Shown here: positions 41,304-48,827 of the stretch, piece after piece
Layout: every line of letters begins with the position of its first letter
Position numbering within the stretch: the stretch's first letter is position 1
Source of the DNA: Nitrososphaerota archaeon
GTDB lineage: Archaea > Thermoproteota > Nitrososphaeria > Nitrososphaerales > UBA183
Length of the DNA: 50,779 bases
Assembly (NCBI GenBank): GCA_027386095.1
Contig: DAHXUN010000011.1
Coordinates: 1 to 50,779 of the forward strand
Direction: 5' to 3'
Notes under the pieces: generated by a model
Databases searched by the model: none
What the model saw: the letters and a program-made list of their open reading frames with translations, nothing else
What the model was told of the DNA's origin: nothing
Made by a program: the position numbers and the translations under genes

Positions 41304-41963
41304 TCACTGGAAGAAGTCGCGCATTTCCTTCAGGATTTCCCTCACGACTGCCTCTCTGAGGTCGAGATCCTGCGAAAGCCGCTCCACGTCCATGTCGTGC
41401 TCTTCTAGGATGTGATAGATCACCCGCTTCTTCGTCCTGCTTTCTACTTTGTCGATCGCCTTCGTGGCAGAACCCATGGCTTTGTTCCTGATGTACAGAA
41501 GCGCAGCCCGCTCCTCCTCGAGCTCCTCCAGCCTACGGTCGAGGCGCTCAAGAAGCCCGGAGATGATCGACACGTCACCAGGCTCTTCTCCTGAGACCCT
41601 CGAAGCCTCGGCCATGATTTTGGTGCCCTCGGGGGAGAATCTCTTCCCGCTGATCGACCCGAACGACAGCCCCTTTTGGATGAAGAGGTTGGGCGCCAGG
41701 TCGAGGGTGATTGACACGCTTTTGGCGAGAGAGTAGGTCCTCCTCTGGGGGCCGCTGTCGCTGGGCTCCTGTGAGGAGGCGACCAGGCCCGCCTGCTCCA
41801 TCGTCGCAAGGTGCTTTGCGACAAGCGCCTGGCCCAAGCCCAGCTCCTTCGCCAACTGCAGGGCATAGCCAGGGCTCTGGCTCAGCCTCTTTACGATCTT
41901 CCTCCTGATTGGGTTTTCCAGCACTCCGAGGAAGGCGTCGAGTTCCTCCTCCTCCATGCTCAT
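41304..41963 (-). CDS. ArsR-type winged-helix regulator, likely heat-shock repressor
   Basis: This 219-aa protein has an N-terminal winged helix: GVLENPIRRKIVKRLSQSPG, then YALQLAKELGLGQALVAKHL and GPQRRTYSLAKS (the wing). A long coiled coil follows (LLERLDRRLEELEEERAALL). A short C-terminal helical domain ends in EAVVREILKEMRDFF. The layout resembles Phr, the ArsR-family heat-shock repressor of Pyrococcus. It is the third gene after hsp20 and dnaK on the same strand, with a 96-base gap to dnaK. It may bind the palindrome at 44538-44558 (inference). The start is ATG 41963. Confidence 0.82.
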   Translation of the reverse strand: MSMEEEELDAFLGVLENPIRRKIVKRLSQSPGYALQLAKELGLGQALVAKHLATMEQAGLVASSQEPSDSGPQRRTYSLAKSVSITLDLAPNLFIQKGLSFGSISGKRFSPEGTKIMAEASRVSGEEPGDVSIISGLLERLDRRLEELEEERAALLYIRNKAMGSATKAIDKVESRTKKRVIYHILEEHDMDVERLSQDLDLREAVVREILKEMRDFFQ

Positions 41964-42059
41964 GTTGCTAGGAGCATCTCCACCTTCGTTTCAGTGGTAA
42001 TGGAGCCTGATGAGCGTGATCGCCCTGCGTCACGATTCAGCCCCACGCAGCGCCGAGCG

Positions 42060-43916
42060 CTACTTCTTGCCGTCATCCACCACTTTGTAGTCTGCGTCGC
42101 TGACGTTCGGCCCGACCCCCTGTCCTCCTGGGGAGGAAGTCTGCTTTTGAGCCTGCTGGTAGACCGATGCCCCAGCCTCCTGGAGGACTTCCCTGAGGTC
42201 CTCCAGCTCCGACTTCACCTTGCTGGACTCCTTCCCGTCGACCGCCTCCTTCAGACGCTGGACGGCGGCATCAATCTTGCTCTCCGTGGCCTTGTCCAGC
42301 TTCCCTGCGAGCCGTTTTCTCGTCGCTTCTGCAGTGTAGATCATGGAGTCGGCTTCGTTCCTCAGCTCGGCCTCTTCTTTCTTCCTCCTATCCTCCTCGG
42401 CGTATTTTTCAGCCTCCCTCGCGAGCCTCTCCTTCTCCTCCTTCGAAAGCTTGGTCGAGGCTGTGATGGTAATCCTGTTCTCCTTGCCGGTCCCGAGGTC
42501 CTTAGCCGCGACGTTGATTATGCCGTTCGCGTCGATGTCGAAACTCACTTCTATCTGCGGGACACCCCTTGGCGACGGGGGGATCCCAGTAAGGTTGAAG
42601 ATGCCCAACGAGACGTTGTCAGCGGCCATCGGCCTCTCCCCCTGGACCACGTGGATTGTGACCGAGGTCTGAAAGTCAGCGGCGGTCGTGAAGACCTTGC
42701 TGGCCTTCGTGGGAATCGTCGTGTTCTTCTCGACAAGTTTCTCTGTCAGGCCTCCGAGAACCTCGACCCCGAGCGAGAGCGGTGTGACATCCAGCAGCAA
42801 TATGTCCCCGATCTCCCCAGCCAGCGCGGCCCCCTGCACGGCGGCCCCGATAGCCACGGCCTCCATGGGATCCACGCCCCTTTCGGCAGGTTTCCCGATC
42901 ACGTCCTCCACGGTCCTTCTGACCAGAGGCATCCGAGTCATCCCACCGATGAGCACCACCTTGTCGATGTCTTTCGGCTCCAGTTTGGCGTCTTCTAGGA
43001 CCTTCCTGATCGGCCGCTCGATCTTCGTCACTATGGGATCTGCCAGCTCTTCCAGTTTGGCTCTCGTGAGCACAAAGTGGAGGTTCTTCGGCCCGCTGGG
43101 ACCGCTTGCGAGGAATGGGAGGTCTATCTCAGTGGAGACGATGTTGGAAAGCTCTATCTTGGCCCTCTCAGCCGCCTCCTTCAGCCTTGCCATCGCGGTC
43201 CTGTCGTTCCTGATGTCGAGGCCTGTCTTGCTCCTGAAGTCCTCAACTAGCAGATTGATTACGGCATTGTCGATGTCAGCACCCCCGGTCTGAGTGTCCC
43301 CGCTTGTGGCCAGTACCTGGAAGACCCCCTGGCCGAACTCCATCACGGTAACGTCGTGGGTCCCTCCGCCGAAGCTGAAGACCAGCACTTTCATAGTCTT
43401 GTCCAGCTTGTCGAGGCCGTAAGCGAGGCATGCCGCTGTAGGCTCGTTGATGATTCTTACGACCTCGAGGCCCGCGATTTCTCCAGCGTCCTTCGTTGCC
43501 TGCCTCTGATTGTCGTTGAAGTGCGCTGGCACGGTTATCACCGCCTTCTTTACAGGGTAGCCAAGGAAGGTTTCAGCGTCCGTCTTGATCTTCTGAAGGA
43601 TGAACGAGCTGATCTGTTGGGGGGTATACTCCTTCCCGTAGAGCCTGACCTTGTAGTCTGTCCCCATCTTCCGCTTGATCTCGAACACGGTCCCGTCAGG
43701 GTTTGTGACCATCTGCCTCTTCGCTGGTTCTCCTACCAAGAGCTGCCCGTCCGACGTGAAGGCGACCACTGACGGGAACATCTTGCCGGCTGCCGTTGGG
43801 CCTTCGGCGCTGGGTATGACAGCAGGTCTGCCGCCTTCATAGAGAGCGGCGGCGGAGTTAGTCGTCCCCAGGTCGATGCCTATTATCTTCTTTTCTGGCT
43901 GGCTGCTCACTCGCAT
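42060..43916 (-). CDS. dnaK: Chaperone DnaK (Hsp70)
   Basis: This 618-aa protein starts [20 protein letters not shown], the ATPase phosphate loop. [35 protein letters not shown] and [19 protein letters not shown] follow; the middle motif has Ser-Phe where many DnaKs have DLG. The substrate-binding domain includes [14 protein letters not shown] and [14 protein letters not shown]. The helical lid ends in a Gly/Gln-rich tail. Archaeal DnaK genes were gained from bacteria. GrpE and DnaJ are not in this window. It lies 29 bases after hsp20, with AGGTGA before its ATG. Confidence 0.97.
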   Translation of the reverse strand: MRVSSQPEKKIIGIDLGTTNSAAALYEGGRPAVIPSAEGPTAAGKMFPSVVAFTSDGQLLVGEPAKRQMVTNPDGTVFEIKRKMGTDYKVRLYGKEYTPQQISSFILQKIKTDAETFLGYPVKKAVITVPAHFNDNQRQATKDAGEIAGLEVVRIINEPTAACLAYGLDKLDKTMKVLVFSFGGGTHDVTVMEFGQGVFQVLATSGDTQTGGADIDNAVINLLVEDFRSKTGLDIRNDRTAMARLKEAAERAKIELSNIVSTEIDLPFLASGPSGPKNLHFVLTRAKLEELADPIVTKIERPIRKVLEDAKLEPKDIDKVVLIGGMTRMPLVRRTVEDVIGKPAERGVDPMEAVAIGAAVQGAALAGEIGDILLLDVTPLSLGVEVLGGLTEKLVEKNTTIPTKASKVFTTAADFQTSVTIHVVQGERPMAADNVSLGIFNLTGIPPSPRGVPQIEVSFDIDANGIINVAAKDLGTGKENRITITASTKLSKEEKERLAREAEKYAEEDRRKKEEAELRNEADSMIYTAEATRKRLAGKLDKATESKIDAAVQRLKEAVDGKESSKVKSELEDLREVLQEAGASVYQQAQKQTSSPGGQGVGPNVSDADYKVVDDGKK

Positions 43917-43945
43917 TCACCTGATCGCAAAAAACTGGGAAGGGC

Positions 43946-44521
43946 TCACTTCAGGGAGACCTTCTTCAACTTGCTCGAAGTGGGCTCCTTCTTCGGAATC
44001 CTCATGCTGAGGATGCCGTCCTTCATGGTCCCTTCGACGTTCGCACCGAGGATAGGCTCGGGGAACTGGATGACCCTGTTAAATGCAGAATAGGTCCTCT
44101 CTCGGCTGACGTACTTGGCGTTCTGCCCCTTGTTCTCCGATTGCACCTGCGCAGTGAGCTGAATCACGTCGTCGCCCACTTGGACGTCTATGTTGTCCTT
44201 GTTGAAACCTGGGAACTCCGCTGTCAACTCGTAGTAGTCGCCTCGATCCAATACGTCGATGACAGGGTAGCGAGTAGCGAGAGTCTCAGGGAGTGCAGGC
44301 GTCATTCCCCATGGCTGGAGAAGAGGCGAACCGAAGGGCTGTTCCCATGTCCACGGAGCGGAAAGGAACGGAGACATGAGGTCGTTGAAGGAGCTCCTGA
44401 AGCTCTCGACTATCTGGTCTAGACTGTTGGCGAGGTTTGCCTGAGCCAAAGTTGGGATTTGGGGTCTGGTCTTCGAAGGGACCACGTCGTTGTTCCTCCT
44501 CGAATTTGTTCTTGCGCTCAT
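43946..44521 (-). CDS. hsp20: Small heat-shock protein Hsp20
   Basis: This 191-aa protein has an N-terminal arm (residues 1-85) and an alpha-crystallin domain: YPVIDVLDRGDYYELTAEFP, GFNKDNIDVQVGDDVIQLTA and RTYSAFNRVIQFPEPI. The C-terminal extension is MRIPKKEPTSSKLKKVSLK, with an I-P-K anchor. It holds unfolding proteins until DnaK can act. A GGAGG ribosome site lies 9 bases before ATG 44521, unlike the leaderless genes nearby. The promoter carries a palindrome at 44538-44558. Confidence 0.95.
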   Translation of the reverse strand: MSARTNSRRNNDVVPSKTRPQIPTLAQANLANSLDQIVESFRSSFNDLMSPFLSAPWTWEQPFGSPLLQPWGMTPALPETLATRYPVIDVLDRGDYYELTAEFPGFNKDNIDVQVGDDVIQLTAQVQSENKGQNAKYVSRERTYSAFNRVIQFPEPILGANVEGTMKDGILSMRIPKKEPTSSKLKKVSLK

Positions 44522-44530
44522 GTTTTCATA

Positions 44531-44572
44531 CCTCCAGTATACTACCTTCAGTAGTATAGTGTAAATAAATCT
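44531..44572 (-). promoter_or_regulatory. hsp20-dnaK promoter with palindromic operator
   Basis: On the minus strand ATTTATTTAC (44561-44570) is the TATA element. TATACTAC-N5-GTAGTATA (44538-44558) is a perfect 8-bp inverted repeat that covers the expected transcription start near 44540. GGAGG (44531-44535) follows it. A repressor there would block polymerase, as Phr does in Pyrococcus. Confidence 0.75.
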
Positions 44573-44699
44573 TTCTGCAGACAGGGTTCACCTCCTTCTC
44601 TCTGCTTCGGCTGGACAAGACGAGCCTCCCTTTAGCGGGAGGCAGCGCCCCCTGCAGTGGCTACCTCGAGAAACAGAAGCGACCACCCCGAGTCGCCAT

Positions 44700-44745
44700 T
44701 GTCGCATCGAGATTTGACCTCGGTCAGGTCCAAATCTCGGCGACA
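44700..44745 (+). repeat. Long hairpin resembling a tRNA-Gly tail fold-back
   Basis: TGTCGC-at-CGAGATTTG-ACCT-cggtc-AGGT-c-CAAATCTCG-GCGACA folds into about 19 base pairs with only a 2-base and a 1-base bulge. The right arm with its flank resembles the tRNA-Gly T-arm and acceptor end, and the left arm is its reverse complement. The palindrome at 33213-33234 followed by GGCGAC has the same order. Confidence 0.8.
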
Positions 44746-44891
44746 GCGAGCCCTTCACCTCTTTCTTCTGCCCTCCCGGTAGTCCTTTGGGTCCTACCGT
44801 GCCTGCATCCTCTTGCGCGCCTGTGTCCGTGTGTGCCCGCACGTGAGCGCGAGGACGGGCAGCGCAAAGGTGGGACAGGCGGCGGCTCGTT

Positions 44892-45185
44892 TCAGCCCTT
44901 AGCTCTCTCCAACGCGCTGACACGCTCTTTCAATAGGGCCGCCGCCTCGGATTCCCCGCAGGTACCCTCCTCACTCGAAAGCGTGCCGAGAAGATTGGCC
45001 AACTTGAAAGGACAGCTTATCGCGCCATGCACGATCTCGCCCGGCGAGGCATAGCCCAATCGCCTCGGCGCCCCCGAAAACAGCTCCCCTTCAGCCCGTG
45101 GCTCTTCTTTAGCGGCCCGACGGCTCACTGTTATGCTCCTAGCACTTCGTCCATGCATCGTTGAAAGGGGCGAAGCTCCATGCAA
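44892..45185 (-). CDS. Hypothetical protein (about 97 aa)
   Basis: The C-terminal 65 residues read as ordinary protein: GELFSGAPRRLGYASPGEIV, HGAISCPFKLANLLGTLS and ESEAAALLKERVSALERAKG, the last an amphipathic helix. The N-terminal 30 residues are doubtful. TTG 45185 would lie about 25-30 bases after CGAATAAGG, a possible TATA element. TTG 45194, ATG 45158 and GTG 45128 are alternatives. No family was recognised. Confidence 0.48.
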   Translation of the reverse strand: MHGASPLSTMHGRSARSITVSRRAAKEEPRAEGELFSGAPRRLGYASPGEIVHGAISCPFKLANLLGTLSSEEGTCGESEAAALLKERVSALERAKG

Positions 45186-45282
45186 ACTTCGCAAGGTTTG
45201 CCTTATTCGTATCCAAATAATGGCACAAGGAGTGGTTCGGCTAACAGTACTTGTTTAATAGGCCCTGGAAAACGTGAAAACC

Positions 45283-45423
45283 GTGAATCAAACCCAACCG
45301 GAGGTATGCGTGACTCACCGGGTCAGGCTTCAGTCTGATGGAGGGTCCTCCGAGCCCATCTGTCCAGTCTGCGCTCAGATAAGCAACCAAGAATCGCTTC
45401 GAAGGCGCTCCAGGAGACGCTAG
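45283..45423 (+). CDS. Small C2HC-type zinc-finger candidate (46 aa)
   Basis: GTG 45283 gives MNQTQPEVCVTHRVRLQSDG, then EPICPVCAQISNQESLRRRS and an arginine-rich end. Cys9-x2-His12 and Cys27-x2-Cys30 can bind one zinc. TTTAATA at 45254-45260 lies about 26 bases upstream, which predicts a leaderless message; GTG 45274 is the alternative. The basic tail suggests contact with nucleic acid. The family is not known to me. Confidence 0.55.
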   Translation: MNQTQPEVCVTHRVRLQSDGGSSEPICPVCAQISNQESLRRRSRRR

Positions 45424-45558
45424 TCTCGGCGGAGTGCCCCAGTGCAGGCCGGCACCCAGTCCCCGTCCTCTCTCCGTGATTCGGCCTTCGCCCCTTTATT
45501 AAGGGGCCCGCGGGCACTAATCCATCGGACGGAATAACGGTAGGACAGGTGATTTCTA

Positions 45559-45855
45559 TTGAGTTTCGGTCAACGAGGAGGGTATGGCAACAGGGGAGGG
45601 TTCGGAAGAGGTTCCGGGTCCTTCAACAAGCCGGTTGAGGTCGGGAAGGAGTATAACGTAACCATCTCCGACACCAGCAGGCGAGGGGAAGGGATTGCCA
45701 AAGTCGAGGGATTCATCGTCTTCGTCCCTGGCACGAAGGTCGGCCAGAATGTCAGGGTGAAGGTGACACAGGTCTCCCAGCGGTTCGCATCTGGACAGGT
45801 CGTGGAGGGTTCAGCGGCACCTGCCTCCGAATCCAGCGGCGCGCCGGCGAACTAG
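45559..45855 (+). CDS. TRAM-domain RNA-binding protein
   Basis: This 98-aa protein starts at TTG 45559. A glycine/arginine-rich arm (RGGYGNRGGFGRGSGS) is followed by a TRAM barrel: VEVGKEYNVTISDTSRRGEG, IAKVEGFIVFVPGTKVGQNV and RVKVTQVSQRFASG. Single TRAM proteins in archaea bind RNA and act as RNA chaperones. AGGTGAT at about 45546-45552 is a ribosome site. The hairpin at 45882-45903 may end its message. Confidence 0.93.
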   Translation: MSFGQRGGYGNRGGFGRGSGSFNKPVEVGKEYNVTISDTSRRGEGIAKVEGFIVFVPGTKVGQNVRVKVTQVSQRFASGQVVEGSAAPASESSGAPAN

Positions 45856-45881
45856 GTCGACGGCTCAGGCCGCCGAGTTGT

Positions 45882-45903
45882 TGGTTGACTTTTGAGTCAA
45901 CCA
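45882..45903 (+). terminator. Hairpin after TRAM gene
   Basis: TGGTTGACT and AGTCAACCA form a perfect 9-bp stem around TTTG, 27 bases after the TRAM stop. CTTCCTCCCTT follows it. It may be a terminator or an RNA-stabilising end. Confidence 0.55.
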
Positions 45904-45993
45904 CTTCCTCCCTTATCTTATTGCGCATCCTAGAGGTTGGTGCCATAGGCATCGCGTCTTCAGCGTATCAGAATCGCTCATGAAAGCCAGTTG

Positions 45994-46091
45994 TAGAGTG
46001 GAGTCTGAGACGCCGCTCTGGTCCCGTCGCGGAGGTGGAAGTCAGGTGCAAAATCCCCGCCCTCAGCGGATGCTAAAGGGGCCACACTCTA
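45994..46091 (+). ncRNA. Candidate structured RNA upstream of moaC
   Basis: TAGAGTG (45994-46000) pairs with CACTCTA (46085-46091), enclosing 84 bases. Inside, CCGC/GCGG (about 46013-46032), GGTGG/CCGCC (about 46034-46061) and AGC/GCT can pair. GGTGCAAAATCC recalls the conserved box of cobalamin riboswitches, but the rest of that aptamer is not clear. The moaC TATA element lies further downstream, so this is not part of the moaC leader. Confidence 0.38.
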
Positions 46092-46267
46092 TCTTGAGGA
46101 TGTCGGGGAAATGCGTCGCTGTGGCCCCTCGGTGGGACGAGAGAAGCGGTTTTGTAACACTCACTTTCTGAAGTCAGCCTGACCCGGCGCTTCCTGTGCA
46201 GTAGAAGACCTGGAAGGCGAGACGGGTCAGGGAGAAGCTATAACGGGCTGCCCCAGGCTGAAGCGAC

Positions 46268-46723
46268 ATGCCTTTCCATCAGGTCGACATATCAGAGAAG
46301 CCTGTCGTGTACCGGGAGGCAGTCGCCACGGGACGAATCAAGCTCAAGCGGTCCACCATAGAGCTGATCGAGCAGAGGAAGCTGGAGAAGGGGGACGCCG
46401 TCTCCCTCGCCGAGGTGGCTGCGATTTCAGGGTCCAAGAGGACGCCTGAGCTGGTGGCTCTCTGCCACCCGCTGAAGATAGAGGAGGTCAAGCCCAGTGT
46501 GAGGCTCGGGGATGGGTGGGTGGAGGTGACGGTGAAGGTCGCGACCCACGAAAAGACGGGCGTCGAGATGGAAGCGCTGACGGCCGTGTCGGCTGCACTG
46601 CTCAACATATGGGACGTGACGAAAGCGTACGAGAAAGACGCCGACGGCCAGTATCCTGGGACCGCCATCGAGTCGGTTAGGGTCGTGAAGAAAGTGAAGG
46701 GGTGTGTAGCAGCTAGCGAATAA
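46268..46723 (+). CDS. moaC: Cyclic pyranopterin monophosphate synthase MoaC
   Basis: This 151-aa enzyme makes cyclic pyranopterin monophosphate, the second step of molybdopterin synthesis. ALCHPLKIEEVKPSV, GVEMEALTAVSAALLNIWDV and TKAYEKDADGQYPG hold the active-site residues of the family. The start is ATG 46268, about 28 bases after CTATAACG, so it is probably leaderless. The molybdate/tungstate transporter and ModE lie 0.7 to 4 kb downstream, so uptake and cofactor synthesis sit close together. Confidence 0.97.
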   Translation: MPFHQVDISEKPVVYREAVATGRIKLKRSTIELIEQRKLEKGDAVSLAEVAAISGSKRTPELVALCHPLKIEEVKPSVRLGDGWVEVTVKVATHEKTGVEMEALTAVSAALLNIWDVTKAYEKDADGQYPGTAIESVRVVKKVKGCVAASE

Positions 46724-46757
46724 CGTACACTAATGTGTATTTAGATATCAAAACAGG

Positions 46758-47336
46758 TTGGAGCGCAGCTACAGCCCGAAAGAAGCAGGGAAGATCCTCG
46801 GGGTGACCACCCACACGATACAGGTCTGGGACAGGCAGGGGAGAATCAGGTGCCCCAGGCTCCCGACTGGAAGGAGGAGGGTGCCCGAGTCGGAGATCAG
46901 ACGCCTAATGAACATCGCCGAACAAAGAAAGGAAGCGGCTTACGCCACGGTTTCCTCGCATGACCAAAGATCGGACCTGGACAGTCAGGTCAAGGTATTG
47001 AAGGCAAGAGCGCCGGGAGCAGAGGTGTATTCGGACATCAGGTCTGGGCTGAACTTCAAGAGGAAGGACCTCTTGAGACTGCTCGATGACGTGCTCGGCA
47101 GGAAGGTCTCCAGGATCTACGTGACCTATGAGGACAGGCTAGCCAGTCTGGCGATTCTCTGCCGCGGCCTGCGCCTTTGCGGCCTGACGCCGTTTGCTGT
47201 GAGTGCGGACGCCTCCTGGCAGCAGATGAGGGATGAATACCTGTACCCTGGGAGCAGACCTGATGTTCTCAGAACAGGTTGGACCGATGCTGCCAGCGTG
47301 CTGAATCTGGACGTGTACACGAAAATACATGTTTAG
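46758..47336 (+). CDS. IS607-type serine recombinase, diverged
   Basis: This 192-aa protein has a MerR-like helix-turn-helix (SYSPKEAGKILGVTTHTIQV, WDRQGRIRCPRLPTGRRRVP). A serine-resolvase domain follows (YATVSSHDQRSDLDSQVKVL, DIRSGLNFKRKDLLRLLDDV, ISRIYVTYEDRLAS-like). IS607 transposases usually read YARVSS and DRLAR; here the two catalytic arginines are Thr and Ser (YATVSS, DRLAS). The last 60 residues do not match the family. No TnpB gene follows. It is probably inactive or has taken a new role. TTG 46758 follows the palindrome TACAC-TAAT-GTGTA (46726-46739). Confidence 0.82.
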   Translation: MERSYSPKEAGKILGVTTHTIQVWDRQGRIRCPRLPTGRRRVPESEIRRLMNIAEQRKEAAYATVSSHDQRSDLDSQVKVLKARAPGAEVYSDIRSGLNFKRKDLLRLLDDVLGRKVSRIYVTYEDRLASLAILCRGLRLCGLTPFAVSADASWQQMRDEYLYPGSRPDVLRTGWTDAASVLNLDVYTKIHV

Positions 47337-47341
47337 AGAAA

Positions 47342-47386
47342 CGGAGCGAGGCAACACCGCGTGTGACCAAGGCGGAGCGAGGCAAC
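47342..47386 (+). repeat. Pair of 14-bp direct repeats after the IS607-type gene
   Basis: CGGAGCGAGGCAAC occurs at 47342-47355 and again at 47373-47386, 31 bases apart. The first copy begins 6 bases after the recombinase stop. They may be recombinase binding sites or part of the element end. Confidence 0.75.
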
Positions 47387-47430
47387 TCCATGGCTCAGGT
47401 CGTCGTACGAAGGCGTACCCCCTTCACCAT

Positions 47431-48018
47431 TCATGGCCGGCGGATTGCGATCCCGTTGCTCATAATGTAGGTCTGGTCGGCCAGTCTCCCGTCCTCTTCG
47501 TTCTGGGTGGTGAAGAGCATGTCGATGCCTGCGTCCGACACCAGCTTTCCGTATGATGCGACGAAGCCCTCCTTGTCATGTAGCAGGGAGAAGACCTCGT
47601 CCACGAGGATGACCTTGGGGGATGCGAAGAGGGCTGTCGCCAATGACACCCTCCCCCTCATGCCGAGGCTGAGGCTCCTGACGGGTCCCGCGAAGTTTAT
47701 GCCAAGCTCTGCCTTCGCCTTCGCTATCGCTTCCTGAGGCACCCACCTGCCCTTGAGCTTCGCCCCCCATCTGAGGTGGGCTTCGACATCGAGGTGAGGG
47801 ATGCATGACGACGGCGTCACCATCACTATCCCCCTCCTCTCCACCGGGAATTCGGAAACGTCCGTTCCGTCCACCCTGACCGGGCCCTCCGATGGTATTA
47901 AGCCCGCCAGGGCCCTGAACAGAGTGGTCTTCCCCGACCCGTTCTTTCCCGCCAGGCATGTGGTCCCGCTGCACTGGATGTCGGCCGACAGCTGGAAGTC
48001 ACCCAGCCTCGACTTCAC
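47431..48018 (-). CDS. wtpC: Molybdate/tungstate ABC transporter ATP-binding protein
   Basis: This 195-aa subunit drives oxyanion import. CLAGKNGSGKTTLFRALAGL is the Walker A loop and PKVILVDEVFSLLHDKEG the Walker B. The signature is SLSLGMRGRVSLA, which differs from the usual LSGGQ. The Q-loop region is also unusual (TPSSCIPHLDV). The protein is short and has no C-terminal regulatory TOBE domain. The start is GTG 48018, 11 bases after the permease stop. Confidence 0.88.
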   Translation of the reverse strand: MKSRLGDFQLSADIQCSGTTCLAGKNGSGKTTLFRALAGLIPSEGPVRVDGTDVSEFPVERRGIVMVTPSSCIPHLDVEAHLRWGAKLKGRWVPQEAIAKAKAELGINFAGPVRSLSLGMRGRVSLATALFASPKVILVDEVFSLLHDKEGFVASYGKLVSDAGIDMLFTTQNEEDGRLADQTYIMSNGIAIRRP

Positions 48019-48029
48019 GCTCGCCTCTA

Positions 48030-48812
48030 TCAGCGGCGGCCCCTCCTGCCGAAGAGATGCCCTGCCACGGCAATCGGCAGGGAGACCAGTATCATCACCG
48101 CCGACGCGGTCACGGCAGCCTCCAGGCCGCCGGGGATGGCCCCGTTGAAGAGCTGGAACACCGTGACCGAGGCGGGGCTCACGCCGTAGAACGGATACTG
48201 CAGCACGTAGAACGCGATTATCGAAATCGAACCGAACTCACCCAGCGCCCTGCTCATCGCAACAAGGGAGGCGCTCGTCACACCTGCCGCGGAGTCAGGG
48301 AGGACCACCGAGGCCAGCGTCTTCAGCCTCGAAGCGCCCATCCCCATGGCGAACTGCTCGGCGGAGATGTCCCTGGCCTCGAAGTACGGCTGAATCGACT
48401 TCACATAGATGGGCGCAGACATGATGACCAGGGCGATGACGAGGCCGAGGATGGTGTCGAAGAAGTTGATCCCCAGGTGCAGCAGGAACTGGCCGGTGGG
48501 GGTCAGCGGGCTGTCCAAAATGAGCAGGGCGACCCCTATGACCGGGTGGGGGACTCCTACCGGTATGTCCACGAGCGCCTCCAGTAGCGTGTCGCCAGAC
48601 CTAGCCAGGTGATAAGCGAGCGGGGTGAAGAGCACGAAGTCTACCAACGCGGCCACAGCAGATGAGACGAGGGAGAGTTCTATTGAACGGAAGATGACAG
48701 GGGCGAAGCCCGCAGGCGAACGGAGCGGTCCCAGCCCATAGTAGAGCAGGACCAGGATGGGGACCAGGAGGAGGAAGACGACTGCGAAAGACAGGCCCCT
48801 GAGCCAGTTCAT
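48030..48812 (-). CDS. wtpB: Molybdate/tungstate ABC transporter permease
   Basis: This 260-aa membrane protein has six or so hydrophobic segments (LSFAVVFLLLVPILVLLYYG at the start, AVTASAVMILVSLPIAVAGH near the end). The EAA-like coupling loop is QFAMGMGASRLKTLASVVLP, followed by SMSRALGEFGSISI-type sequence (MSRALGEFGSISI), typical of ModB/TupB/WtpB. The start is ATG 48812, 15 bases after the binding-protein stop. It works with WtpA and WtpC. Confidence 0.93.
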   Translation of the reverse strand: MNWLRGLSFAVVFLLLVPILVLLYYGLGPLRSPAGFAPVIFRSIELSLVSSAVAALVDFVLFTPLAYHLARSGDTLLEALVDIPVGVPHPVIGVALLILDSPLTPTGQFLLHLGINFFDTILGLVIALVIMSAPIYVKSIQPYFEARDISAEQFAMGMGASRLKTLASVVLPDSAAGVTSASLVAMSRALGEFGSISIIAFYVLQYPFYGVSPASVTVFQLFNGAIPGGLEAAVTASAVMILVSLPIAVAGHLFGRRGRR

Positions 48813-48827
48813 GTTCAGACCAGGCTT

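Larger units (their letters stand above)
44588..45282. other. Gap upstream of hsp20, mostly non-coding
   Basis: This holds the tRNA-like fold-back at 44700-44745, listed separately, and one possible minus-strand gene at 44892-45185. The rest, including GT/CG-rich 44750-44890, shows no gene. Confidence 0.5.
45856..46267. other. Gap with terminator-like hairpin and structured segment
   Basis: These 412 bases hold the hairpin at 45882-45903 and the structured segment at 45994-46091, both listed separately. They also hold the moaC TATA element CTATAACG at about 46236-46243. The 63-codon frame at 45980 is not protein-like. Confidence 0.55.

Noticed and set aside
44700..44745. A complete small tRNA
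   Set aside because: Only 46 nt, with no D or anticodon arm. The fold is one long hairpin.
45980..46171. 63-codon frame over the structured segment
   Set aside because: The composition is not protein-like and it crosses strong pairing regions.
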